Of a stretch of DNA of 64,000 nt, positions 1-12,800 are shown one piece after another. The stretch comes from Protula sp. h YS-2021 (Eukaryota; Annelida; Polychaeta; Sabellida; Serpulidae), in NCBI GenBank assembly GCA_949752745.1, contig OX457029.1, positions 47,856,228 through 47,920,227 of the forward strand, read 5' to 3'. The notes under the pieces were generated by a model. That model saw only the letters and a list, made by a program, of their open reading frames with translations. It was not told where the DNA came from and did not search any database. The translations under genes and the position numbers were made by a program. Position 1 is the first letter of the stretch. Each line of letters begins with the position of its first letter.

Positions 1-1598
1 GTTTCCTTCACTCTTACTTTGGCAGCTTATTACTTTGTTACATTAAAAGTGACCTTTTTTATGTGTTTCCGCTGAAAGCTACTTACCCGGCAGACTATTT
101 AAACAGGCAAAGCATTGATGGCAGTAGGTCCTCGATACTTCTGACCCGAACAACAGGACACTGTGATCGATACCAATATCAAGCACGCATTTTTCTTGCA
201 CATAAAGTGCGTTTTCACAGTCTAAAGCAATGGCAAAGAGGGATATTTTGCAAACTAAAAACTCGTGAACAAATTCGTGAGTTTCTCAAATTAAGTCCTG
301 AGCGGGAGTCCCATTAAGCTTCCGGAAACCAAGTCGCAGCTTAGATTGAAAAATTCACTTCATTGCTATTTTTTCAGACCACAGAGTGATAATAAATAAT
401 AAAATTGCGTAATTTTAAAAAAGAAAATAAGCAAATAAAAATTTATATTTTTGTCATCAACAAAGTAAGGTACCCTAACACGACGTTAGTCTTTTCCCGA
501 AAAGATTAAACAAGTATTTCCACGACACAACAGCTTCAAACTTGTTGCAAATGTTACTATTCAGGTTAATAGGATGGCCGCCAGGGAATGTGCTTTATAA
601 CATCCATTGTAGGCAAAGAGCAAAACCAACAGAATGTTAGGCAAACAGAATTAAAAGGTATCCCACAGGTCAGGCTACGCAGGAACAGCAAATAGCTAAA
701 GAACACAACAAAAAAAAACACCCCCGCAAAAGTGAATAATTACCTGAATACAAAATCACAATTTGAACAAAGAAAGTGCTTTCCTATAAGCGGTGGCATG
801 CCTTTTTTAGAGGTCATTCACACTATGCACAGACAGAACTTGAATATAGTAACGAAATGGAACATAACCAAACTGAATACTGAATACTACTAAGGAGAAG
901 GGAGAAGTCGCCTGTTGGCTTTATTCAGCCGCTTGACAATAGGGCCTACATGGCTCCTAAATGGTGCACCCCACGGGTCAATGATTCATGTCTTATTGTT
1001 GTTATAAAACAGCGAAACTCCACGGAGATCTGTGTCCCGCATATATACAAAGTGGATGTAGACAGAAAGTAGTTCTACTCTTTCAAAAAAGCGTACTATT
1101 TTCGCGGAATCCCCAGTACGCCGACAGAACAACAAGGTCTTGTACATAATAAACCGAACCGCCGTAGAGACTGCCTGTTGGACAATAACAGCGGTCATTT
1201 GCTTCAGTTCCCCACATTCGGTATGGCGCAACAAGTTACGGAGCAACTCAAGGGAAAAACGAGCACATTGGGAACACGAATGTCAATCGACCTGATCGCT
1301 ACGAAACATCACTCCGTTACAGGATCTGCATAGACGAATGCATTCCATCATAGGATGTTAAAATTAAGTAAAAGAGTTACTGGGGCCAAACAGGGCGACA
1401 TCCGGCCATTTTTTTTTTTTTTGTTGGTTGAGTGGGGGGGGGGGGAGTTATAGCGAAATCATGCTCAAACTACATGCTGCTATTGATCACTACCCTTCCT
1501 GGTAAAAATAACTGGTGAGTTCTAATAGCAGTGCCTATTTGCGCATGCAAAAGCAAGGGGTTCTTTTTCAAGCAATCGCACGACACATTGTAACTTAC
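1..1598. other. Region downstream of the last recognised Ig-receptor exon
   Basis: The cytoplasmic tail of the minus-strand Ig gene should start here or beyond the left edge. Several weak AG acceptors exist, but none gives a convincing tail. Also present: a copy of the R1 interspersed repeat at about 1060-1215 and a poly-T then poly-G tract at 1411-1446. Confidence 0.5.
1060..1215 (+). repeat. Interspersed repeat R1, copy 1
   Basis: Shares the word TATTTTCGCGGAATCCCCAG and a downstream segment (ACCGAACCGCCGTAGAG) with copies near 18930-19055. Inverted fragments lie near 33540-33770 and 34500-34550. No coding content is recognised; the open frames in it are incidental. Confidence 0.55.
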
Positions 1599-1682
1599 TT
1601 CGTATTATAAATACTCCAACAACGACGATTATCGCAAGCACCACTAACGGCACGATAATGGCTGCCGCGATTATACCGCCAT
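1599..1682 (-). CDS. Ig receptor transmembrane exon, copy 2
   Basis: The acceptor is ttttattccctag and the donor CGAA/gtaagt; phase 1 at both ends; 84 bases. It encodes NGGIIAAAIIVPLVVLAI, then IVVVGVFIIR, closely similar to copy 1. It is separated from copy 1 by an intron of only 74 bases. Both copies fit the same upstream phase, so either can be used alone. Using both in series would also keep frame and make a two-helix protein. Confidence 0.8.
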
Positions 1683-4600
1683 CTAGGGAATAAAAAGAAC
1701 ATCCAACGCTTGATCTTTCTCCTAACTATATTATAACAATATATTATGGCACTTACTTTTTAAAATAAACCATCCGCCAATCACCACGACAATAGCAATG
1801 ATTAGCAGGGGAATAATTATGGCAGCTGCGATCGCTCCTCCATCTACAGTTGAAATAACAACGCTGCTTCAATAAAATCGAAATAGAAACGTGCCACTTA
1901 AAGCTCTTCATTTATATTTCTAATTAGGAAGTAAAAAAAAAGTAAATAAAAGAAACTTTACTTTCTCCCGCGCTTTCCAACGTAAAGTATTTTGAGTTCA
2001 AACATGTTCCTCTTTTCCAAGTACGGCGTCAGTGATAGCGTTATTTTCGTTTTTGAAGTTCCCAATAAATTGCATATGACATTGCAAAGAGCGCATAGCA
2101 GTAACAAGTGATTTGAAATATATTAAACACAAATTCCATTCGGATCCTTTGTTCACGGTTAAATCACACTAAATCTGTCAGTATTGGCAAGATACTGCAG
2201 ATGAAGGCCGCAGAAACTTACTTGTTCCACTAGTTTTAGCTTCAGGCTTCTTATCGTCCGGATTGTCTAAAAAAGCGCAAGAAAAATGTAATACTATCTG
2301 AGCCTGGTATATTTTTTTCAGTAAAACGAGTTTATTTTATCAAGTCAGTCATTCGTTGTTTCTTTATAATTATTATTCAACAGTCATGGCGAATAACTTC
2401 TTAACTTTAACAGACAGTTAACAATTAAAGATTTCAAAGAAAAACGTGTTTGAAATAATCTCTAGAGCTCTAAATTACCAAAGCAATTGCGGCGCGTAAA
2501 ATACTCCGAAAATGTTCAAACGGTGATACCCACACACAGCGAGGCCTGTCAAATCTCAATTTAACGCCTCTTCAACCTCAGTCTTCTGTTTCATTATTTT
2601 ACTTCATAAGGAACACATTTACTAACAAGTATTTAGAGATCAGACTGTATCAACTTACTTATATAAAATTCGAAATCAGCCCGAGCAGGGTCAGAGTTCA
2701 AATCATTCATTGCTGTTACAATACACCTATTCATGCTGTTAGCCCCCCTGTACAAATTTCTGCTTATTTCTAGCCTGACGCCTGTTGAAAAAAATATATA
2801 TATGATTGGATTGAGAGATTAAAAGACTGAAGATGTGCTGTGAAGTCGATGTCTTTCAGATTTTATCCCATCTTTTTCTTCTTTGACAAGTTTTAAACCA
2901 TTCTCGGTACAATACACTTCTTCTTCCGGTTAAATATCTCGCTTCCAGCTACGGACACGCTGGTTATTCAAACACACCCATCCATTTCTACATTACATCC
3001 GACAATGGTTCAAGTCAAGGGGACATATGGATTGCACACACCTTCTCCTGTGACGTCAGCCTCATCATCGCCATTGCAATACCACTTAATCTCTGTGTTG
3101 TCGCCTGAACCATCAATCTTGACATAAATGGCATCGCCAATGTCATAACTTACGCCGTTGCCTAACTCTCGTGTGTAGTTTCTGTCTTCAAAAAATGTCA
3201 ACTCCATGACCGGATCTGTAAAGAATCAAATCCGCCAAATAAAAACTCCATATACCATGACCGCGTCTGTAAGGAGTCAAACTCGTCAAATTAAAACTCC
3301 ACATCCATGACCAGGTCTGGAAATAATCAAACCTGTCTAACTTTTAACGCTGGTTGTTTCCCCCAAAGTATGATTTTTTGGGAATTTAAAAAAAGTACAA
3401 TTCTTTAAAACAAGCATGTCCAAGGACATGACCCAGCCGAGTTACCAAACAAGGAAAGCGAGAAAACTCTGAAACGAATACTGTTAGACCAAAAAATGAG
3501 AGCTTTGTTTCTGAACGTAACCTTTTCATAATTTAACATACAAAAACGAATTTTTCCCGGGAGGAAGCAACCGAAAAGGGATGTTGGAGAGGTTGAGTTT
3601 TGATGATTCACGTATTTACCGACATTTACACAATTTTATAAAATTTTTAAAATTCACCATTTCGGCATTTTTTAAATTTTTTTTTGTCTTTTGCAAAAAG
3701 AGCAAAGTCCAGGTGGAGAAGCTACCTAAGAAACTTTCGATTAAAATTTTATAACTATCTGAAAAAGACTGAGAGAAATGAATGGTGTGACAATTCAGTT
3801 ATTTACTACCATTTATTCCAGTTTTTGTCAAACTTCAAAGTTCCGCCATTTCGGCAGTTTTTGGAGATCCGCGAAAAAAATAATAGCTCGGTAGGCGAAC
3901 CCCTGGGGAACATCCCTGCGTAACATCTAAACGGTTGCAGTAAAACTGTAGGAGGAGTAGCATTTTAAAAATGGGTCAAAGCGGGAACAAAAAGTGCCGC
4001 AATTTTGTCAGTTTTTCGTCAATCGTCAAAAAAAGTAACAACCAGGTGGGGGACCATCCAGGGAACATTCCTGCGTAATATCAAAATGTTTGGAGCAAAA
4101 CTGTAGGAGGAGTAGCATTTTAAAGAAAAAGTTTAACATACGCACATACATTCAAAGTCCCCTATAGTGATGCGACTAACCCAGTCTGACAAAGACGGCT
4201 GGGTTAACAAAGGTGACAATACTGCTTGCATTGCAAGGATATTGGTGCGAGAGTTGTTACAACTTCATAAATTTAAGGAAACCTGTGGGTTATTATAAAT
4301 TTCGGAATTTTTCAATTGTTTACTTATTTTTGATTACTTCTTGTCAGGTGGTAGGATTCTTATTTGGATGAAAGTCGTCCTACCACCATTTTATTTGCAG
4401 TTTAAGTTAGATTGCCAGGGATGACAATAATTTTATCATTTTTACCTTGTCTAAGTTTTGATTATTTCTTAAAATGTGAGTAAATTATTTCTTTTTCATA
4501 TCAGGCATTTTCTCAGCGCATATAATTCTGCTATATTCTGTAGCTTGTTTGATCTCATCTATATCGGTATATTGCCCCGTACCCTACATTTCCTCACAAT

Positions 4601-6796
4601 ACAAGAACTAAGTTTGTTAAACTACTACAACAGCATCTCGCACATAACTGACAGTCAACGAACCTTAAAGGTCGGTTAACTTTTTTTTCGTTAAACTGTG
4701 TGTTTTAGGTGCAGTTAACTGACACTTAACCGTTGTGAATAGTAATTTAAAACTTTGATTTAACTGGCAAAGTTAAATGGTCAGTTATCTCAAGAATATA
4801 ACTTTTCCCGTTAAGTTTACAGTTAACCGTTCAGTTAACTTTTGTGAATTCGGCGGCAGACGGTTAGCCTGTGCCTGAATTTGGTGGCATACCGTTAAGC
4901 TGCTAGTGAGTTTTCATGTTTTCAAGAAACTGAAATCCAGATGGCAGCTGGCCACCCTTTTGAATTACCCGTTCGACACCAAAATCAACTCGGAGTGTAC
5001 GCCTGAAATCTTTGAGCTGTGGCCAAAATTTGGCGATGTTCGGTCAGTTAGCAGGCATATTTTTATTAGGTCTTGGGACAACTCGGCCCTTTGCTAACTC
5101 GGTCCCTACCAACTCGGCCCCTCGCGAAAGACGACTCGGCCCTTTTTTGGGTCGACTCGGCCCCTACTTGAAAGACGACTCGGACCCTAACTACCAACTC
5201 GGCCCCTACTTATATTTTTTTAATTTAATGATGAGTGAACTGATTTCGCCGCATGAGTTAAACTTCAACGCCATAAAAAACGCGAATATGAAAACTTTAC
5301 TTTATTTCCAACAACCTGTACCAATTCACTCTGTAAGGTGTTCCATGAATATTATTCATAAAACGAAACGGCTTTTCGCACACTTGTTCTTTTATATTTG
5401 TTGCATTGCCTGTCTTTTTTTTATTTCAAAGATCCTGGATCAAGCATGTATCTAACGACATCTCACAAAATTATTTTCAAACTACCCAGTTTTCGATGTG
5501 ATAAATCTGTTCCTCAATGATCAATGTCGGTGTTATTCCTCTTACTTTCCAGTAAAACTGTTTGACGTGGTTAGAACATGTAAGGTTTTTATACCCGACC
5601 CAGCTAAAAAGTATTAGCCAGTTAAAAGAAATAACTTGATTAACTCCGGTGAAAAGCTCCGAGATTACACATGATTGGCGGATCATTGGGCGAATGAAAT
5701 CGGGAAAGCACTCAGCAATTGCATTTAAGGAAATCGCGAAGCTTCCCCATTTATAGTGCAATTAACCATTTCGATATAACTGAAATTACAACGCAACATT
5801 CCCGATGAGATCGACTACGTCCTCAAAATTGCAATTGATTATTCCCTTTATGAGAACATACATTGTACAATAAAAGAACTTTCAAAGCCTTTAAGCTACA
5901 TGTAATGATTTAGAATTACCAACCGCAAATTGCAATAAATTCTTGCTGTCATAACAATATGTATTGCATTTTAAAAGAAATTTCTAAAGCCTTTCATGTC
6001 CCTTTTTAGAATAATAAAATAAAATAATTAAACACTTCCATGCCCCTGCAATTGAAATTGGAATTGCACTTCAGAAGAAAATTCAAAAGCCTTTTATGAC
6101 TCTTTCTTTTTAAACCGAGTTGGCAGTGAGGGTCCGAGTCGTCTTTCGCTAGGGGCCGAGTCGTCCAAAGAATAAGGGGCCGAGTCGTCCAAAAAGGGCC
6201 GAGTTGGTAAGGGGCTGAGTTAGCGAAGGGCCGAGATGTCCCAACCCCTTTTATTATCGTGTTAACACGAAACTGAAAATCCAAGATGGCTGCCAGTGGG
6301 ATCTTGTGAGGGTAACAGGCGGAAGAACGGACGGCATCCTGTCTATAGCTACTGACCAGTGGATTCCACGAGGAAAGAAACTTGTAGCACAATATTCAAA
6401 CTTCTTTATAGGCGTTCTTTTTATTAAAACTAGAGCCTCAGGGAGGCAGGAGCCCCCGTGTAACACGTAATGTCATTGGATGTTACTAAATTCAAAACCT
6501 ACATTGCCTAACTTATGAAATGTAACTGAAAATAATGGATACTACAGCTCTTCAGTATGCATTTCAACCGGTTTTTTAGGACACAATATTCACATTCAAT
6601 GTAAAAACCTTGCATGAATAAAACTGTCCCATGAATTTTCAAAATTGCTGAACTCTAGGTCTAACAGTCTCGGAGAACTCGTCTAGACAAAACCTCTCTC
6701 CGTGCTGACAAACTTCTTCAAAAACAGAAATATTTGACAAGTCGTACTTTTTAGAATTTTTAGTCGATTTAAAAAATAAGACGACGGTGCACAGCT

Positions 6797-6834
<38 letters not shown>

Positions 6835-9800
6835 CTGCCAAAAAATTCAGAACGCTCGATGGAATAGTTTCGGAGAACGCCTCTGAACAAAATCTATCTC
6901 CGTGCAAACAGGTTTACATAAAAAATATATATTTTTGACAAGTCGTATTTTTGACAATTTTTGGCCGATTTAAAAAAATGCGACTTTGGACATGTACAAT
7001 ATATTTTATTTTCACTGCATAAAATTTCAGAACGCTGGACTGAATAGTTTTGGAGAACTCGTCTGGACAAAACCTATCTCCTCTGGATTGAATAGTTTTG
7101 GAGAACTCGTCTGGACAAAACCGATCTCCGTGCTAACAAATTTCCTGTGAACAGCCATTTTTGACAAGTCGTATTTTTGAAAATTTTTGGTCGATTTTAA
7201 AAATAATACGACGTTGCACACCTTCAATATACGTTTTAATCGTGCCAAAGCAAAAAGCTACACGACAAATACTTTCGGAGATATACTCCGGGCACGAGGG
7301 CCCACGAAAGCGGACAGACAGAGGGACAAGCTAAAACCTCAATCCCCACGTTACACGGGGGATAACAATCTTGCAGTTTCACTGACGATGAGGGAAATAT
7401 TTAAGCAGAATGCCACTACCACAGGGTGTAGCACCTCGAAAACAAACCCCGAAAATCCTTCTTTTAAAGGCATGGCGTTAATTTTGAATTCCGTGACAGG
7501 TGATCTAACCCACTGCATTCGTTTTGCTTAGGCAATCGGAGCGAATGTCAATCCCCTGCTTGCCACCCCGAGCTGCTTGAATCGAAGCCGGGACTTCTAG
7601 GCCAACACTCCAAACAACTGAGCTAACAGCCATCCCTTGACTTACGGTTTACTCTAAACATGGACGTGCAGGAATCGTCAGGTATAATTCCTTGAGCCAT
7701 CGATTCATCATCGCTGAACGACACCTGGCACTCGTGTACCTGGGCATGGTGCTCGGCGGTGGCGGTCACTGTGTAGTCATTGCTGTGAAAACATGATTGC
7801 TTAATTAAGGCAATCGAGTAGGGCAATGCAATGAGAACGGTCTTACTTTAAACAAAACAGAGCATTTTGACGTCATTCGGTAACATTTTTTAATATTTGT
7901 AAATCAAGTAAAATGCAAACGCAAGAATAAGAAAATCATCGTTATTAACAAAGCGAAACACGGATATAAGCAAAATAAACTTAAAAATTTAATTTCACAA
8001 TACTCGCATAAAGCGGTGGGAAGGTCAACAAGTTTGTCCAAGGACAAAGTCCCAGCTTACGAAAAGCAATAAGACTCAATTCCAGAGTGCATGAGTAAGG
8101 GAATTTTCCTGAAAAATTGGGCTTCAAAAGATTAGACGGCAAAGAGCTAGCCCAATAATTAACGTAGCACCGGACCAGAACATAGACCGATAAATGCATA
8201 CAAAGATTTCTTTCCCAGAAAAATGGGAAACAGATTTTTTGTATCTCTGGTAGACTGGATAGTCTGCCATAGATACCTTTAAACAACACTCGCATTTCGG
8301 ACCAGTGAGCATATTTATGTAACTTGCCTTGATGCGCGGTTCTTATTCAGACAAGTGCGCATGTTTATTTAATTTTGCGTAGATGCACGGCTCCCATTTT
8401 GGAACAGTGCACATGTTTATTTAACTTGCGTTGATGTGCGGTTCGCATTTCTGACGAGCGCCCATGTTTTTTTTTTACATTTTGTGAATGTGCGGTTCTT
8501 ATTTCGGATCAATGCGCATGTTTATTTACCTTGTGTTGATGTGCGATTCTTATTTCGGATCAGTGCGCATGTTTATTTACCTTGCGTCGATGCGCGATTC
8601 TTATTCCAGACCAATATGCATGTTTATTGTACTTGCGTTGATGAGCGGTACTTATTTTGGACAAGTGCACAAGTTTCCATAGGTTGCCTTGATGTGCGGT
8701 TCGCATTTCAGACCAGTTTGCATGTTTATTTAACTTGCGTTGATGCACGGTGCTTATTGGTCAGCAGTTCGAATTTCGGATCATTACGCATGTTTATTTA
8801 ACTTGCGTTAATGCGCGGTTCGAATTTCGGACCAGTGCGCATGTTTATTTAACTTGCGTTGATGCGCAGTGCTTATTTTGGACCACTGCAAATGTTTATT
8901 TAACTTGCGTTGGGGCGTAGTTCGCATTTCGAACCACTGCGCATGTTTATTTAACTTGCGTTGATGCGCGGTTCGAATTTCTGAGAAGTGCGCATGTTTA
9001 TTTAACTTGCGTTGATGCGCGGTGCTTATTTTAGACCAGTGCAAATGTTTATTTAACTTACGTTGGCGCGTGGTTCGCATTTCGAACCACTGCGTATGTT
9101 TACTTAACGTGCGTCGATGCGCGGTTCTTATTTCAGGCCAACGCGCATATTTCTTTAACTTGAGTTGATGCGCGGTTCTTATTCTGGACCAGTGCGCATG
9201 TTTATTTAAGTTGCGTTGATGCGCAGTTCTTATTTTGAATAGTGCGCATGTTATTTAAGTTGCGTTAATGGGCCGTTCGCATTTCGAAATAGTGCACATG
9301 TTTATTTAACTTGCGTTGATGCTAGGTGCTTATTTTGGTCCAGTGTGCTTGCTTATTTAGCTTGTGTTGCTGTGCGGTTCGCATTTCGGACCAGCGCACG
9401 TTTTTTTTTTTTTTTTAACTTGTGTTGATGCGTGGTTCGCATTTTGGACCATTGCACATATTTATTTAACTTGTGTTGATGATCGGTACTTATTTTGGAC
9501 CGGTGCAAATGTTTATTTAACTTACGTTGGCGCGTGGTTCGCATTTCGAACCACTGCGTATGTTTACTTAACGTGCGTCGATGCGCGGTTCTTATTTCAG
9601 GCCAACGCGCATATTTCTTTAACTTGAGTTGATGCGCGGTTCTTATTCTGGACCAGTGCGCATGTTTATTTAAGTTGCGTTGATGCGCAGTTCTTATTTT
9701 GAATAGTGCGCATGTTATTTAAGTTGCGTTAATGGGCAGTTCGAATTTCGAAATAGTGCACATGTTTATTTAACTTGGGTTGATGCAAGGTGCTTATTTT

Positions 9801-12800
9801 GGTCCAGTGTGCTTGCTTATTTAGCTTGTGCTGTGCGGTTCGCATTTCGGACCAGCGCACGCTTTTTTTTTTTTTAACTTGTGTTGATGCGTGGTTCGCA
9901 TTTTGGACCATTGCACATATTTATTTAACTTGTGTTGATGATCGGTACTTATTTTGGACCGGTGCAAATGTTTATTTAACTTACGTTGGCGCGTGGTTCG
10001 CATTTCGAACCACTGCGTATGTTTACTTAACGTGCGTCGATGCGCGGTTCTTATTTCAGGCCAACGCGCATATTTCTTTAACTTGAGTTGATGCGCGGTT
10101 CTCATTCTGGACCAGTGCGCATGTTTATTTAAGTTGCGTTGACGCGCAGTTCTTATTTTGAATAGTGCGCATGTTATTTTTGTTGCGTTAATGGGCCGTT
10201 CGCATTTCGAAATAGTGCACATGTTTATTTAACTTGCGTTGATGCAAGGTGCTTATTTTGGTCCAGTGTGCTTGCTTATTTAGCTTGTGTTGCTGTGCGG
10301 TTCGCATTTCGGACCAGCGCACGTTTTTTTTTTTTTTTTAACTTGTGTTGATGCGTGGTTCGCATTTTGGACCATTGCACATATTTATTTAACTTGTGTT
10401 GATGATCGGTACTTATTTTGGACCGGTGCAAATGTTTATTTAACTTACGCTTACGTCCGGTTCGCATTTCGGACCAGTATACCTTTTTCTTTAGGTTGCG
10501 TTGATGCGCAGTTCGCATTTTGGGACAAGGGAGCAGGTTCATTTAACTTGCGTTGACGCGCGATTTGCGTTTCGGACCAGAACGCATGTTTATTTAAGTC
10601 CCGTCGATGCCCGACTCTTATGTCTATTCAACTTGCGTCGATTCATGGTTCTTTCTTCGGACCACTGCGCATGTTTATTTAACTTGCGTTGATGCGCGGT
10701 TCTCATTTCAGACCACTGCGCATGTCTATTCAACTTGCGTCGATGCGTGGTTCTTTTTTCGGACAAGTGCGCATGTTTGTTTAACTTGCGTTGATGTGCG
10801 GTGCTTATTTTGGACCGGATCGCATGTTTATTTAACTTCTGCCGATGCGCGGTTCGCATTTCAGGCCATTGCCCATGCTTATTTAACTTGTGTTGATGCG
10901 TGGTTCTCATTTCAGACCAGTGCGCATATTTATTTAACTTGCGTTGATGCGCGGTTCGCATTTCGGACCACTGCGCATGTTTATTTAATTTTCCTCGATG
11001 TGCGGTTCGCATTTCGGACCAGTGCGCATGTTTCTTTAGGCTGCGTTGATGCGCGGTTCGCATTTCAGACCACTGCGCATGTCTATTCAACTTACGTCGA
11101 AGCGTAGTTCTTTTTTTCGGACCAGTGCGCATGTTTATTTAACCTGCGTTGATGCGCGGTGCTTATTTTGGACCAGTTCGCATCTTTATTTATCTTCGGT
11201 CGATGCGCAGTTCACATTTCGGACCAATGCGCATGTTATTTAACTTGCATCGATGCGGAGTACTTAATTTGGACTACTGCGCATGTCTATTTAACTTGCG
11301 TCGATGTGCAGTCGTTAAATCTGACTACTGCGCAAGTTCATTTAACTTGCGTTTATGCGCTGTAGGAGGATATTCATTTATTTTTTTTTTTTTTCAAAAA
11401 TTCCGAAAAAAATTCAAAAGTTTTCCAATTCCTTCAAAAAGCACAAGCCGTATGCATGACCCCCTAGAGACGGCTCATATCGAAAATAAATGAAATCTGA
11501 TAAAAACTGTAGGAGGAAATGCATTTTGAATTTTTTTCTTCAAAAATTCTCTCATCGACTGAAAAAGACAGGCCATATTCACGACACCCTAAGCATGCCT
11601 CAGCCACAAAATAAATGATGTTTGATCAAAACTGCAGGAGAAAATGCATTTTGAGGTATTTTCATCAAAAATTCCCCCCGAAATCAAAAATTCCCAAATC
11701 GAGTCAAATAGCACAAGCCGTATGCGAGACCTACCTAAGGATGCCTCATAGCAAAAAAAAAATAAATGAAATCGGATAAAAACTGTAGGAGGAAATGCAT
11801 TTTGAAGTTTTTCTTCAAAAATTCCCAAAAAATACAGAAATTGTCGGATCGACTAAAAAGCGCAAGTCGTATTCGCAACCCCTCAGGTATGCCTCAAACC
11901 AAAAAAAAAAAAAAAACTGTAGGGGGAAATGCATTTTGAAGTTTTTTTCTTCAAAAACTCCCTAAAAATACAAAAATTGCCCGATGGACTAAAAAGCACA
12001 AGCCACATCCACGTATCCACTCACACCAAAAATAAATGACATCGAATCAAAATTGTATGGGTAGATGCATTTTGAATTATTTTCGAAATTTTTGCTTCAA
12101 AAATTCCCCAAAAATACAAGCTAAAAAAGCACAAGCCGTATGCACGACCCTTTAGGGGTGCCTCATGCCAAAAATAAATGACATCGGGTCAAAAATGTAA
12201 GATGAGATACATTTTAAAATTTCTTTAAAAATTCGCCAAAAATTCAAAAATCACCCGATCGACTAAAAAAGCACAAGCCGTATGCACGACCACTTAGGAA
12301 ATCCTCACATAAAAAATAAATGACATCGAATCAAAATTGTAGGAGTAGATGCATTTTTTTCAAAATTTTTGCTTAAAAAAATCCCCAAAAATACAAAAAT
12401 TGTCCGATCGACTAAAAAAGCACAAGCCGTATGCACGACCCTTTAGGGGTGCCTCATACCAAAAATAAATGACATCGGGTCAAAAATGTAAGAGGAGATA
12501 CATTTTTAATTTTTTTCTTTAAAAATTCGCCAAAAATTCAAAAATCGCCCGATCAACTAAAAAAGCACAAGCCATATGCACGACACCTTAGGGATGCCTC
12601 ACACCAAAAATAAATGACATCGGATTAAAATTGTAGGAGGAGATGCATTTTGAAACAAAGTTTACATCGAACTAACTAACTATCTAACTAACTAACTAAC
12701 TAACGGACGCCACCCGCAAACCGATAGGAATACCCCAGCTTACGTGTAACGTAAGCTGGGCTAATAAGGACCCTTTGTTCTGCCTAATAATGCAGGTAAA

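Larger units (their letters stand above)
8027..12764. mobile_element. Large hairpin-ended satellite-bearing element C
   Basis: The left end is TTTGTCCAAGGACAAA followed by CCCAGCTTACG. The right end is an 11-bp perfect hairpin CCCAGCTTACG / CGTAAGCTGGG (12734-12760) followed by CTAA. Both ends match the layout of elements A and B. Its body is a 51-bp minisatellite (8290-11365) followed by about nine copies of a ~140-bp core (11370-12660) and a short (CTAA)n run. It lies wholly within one intron of the Ig receptor. Confidence 0.6.

Noticed and set aside
99..160. Possible cytoplasmic-tail exon of the Ig receptor on minus (SCCSGQKYRGPTAINALPV then stop)
   Set aside because: The phase would fit after either membrane exon, but the acceptor has a poor pyrimidine tract and there is no independent support.
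63..317. Plus-strand 84-residue frame at the left edge
   Set aside because: No domain, no splice or promoter support; the sequence composition is like the surrounding non-coding DNA.
820..892. Alternative Ig-receptor tail exon after a strong acceptor (ttctcccttctccttag) on minus
   Set aside because: It gives about 27 residues without charged or signalling motifs before a stop; the pyrimidine tract alone is not enough.
7571..7632. Functional tRNA gene on minus
   Set aside because: A- and B-box words are present, but acceptor-stem pairing is absent, as expected for a SINE head.
8436..11243. Long open frames on both strands with 17-residue repeats (for example KLNKHAHWSEMRTAHQR)
   Set aside because: They follow from a 51-bp (3 x 17) minisatellite lacking stops. 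Both strands and several frames are open, there are no splice signals, and the same happens at 45500-47260.
8290..11365. CRISPR-like array of regular repeats
   Set aside because: Repeats are contiguous without unique spacers, and the window is eukaryotic.
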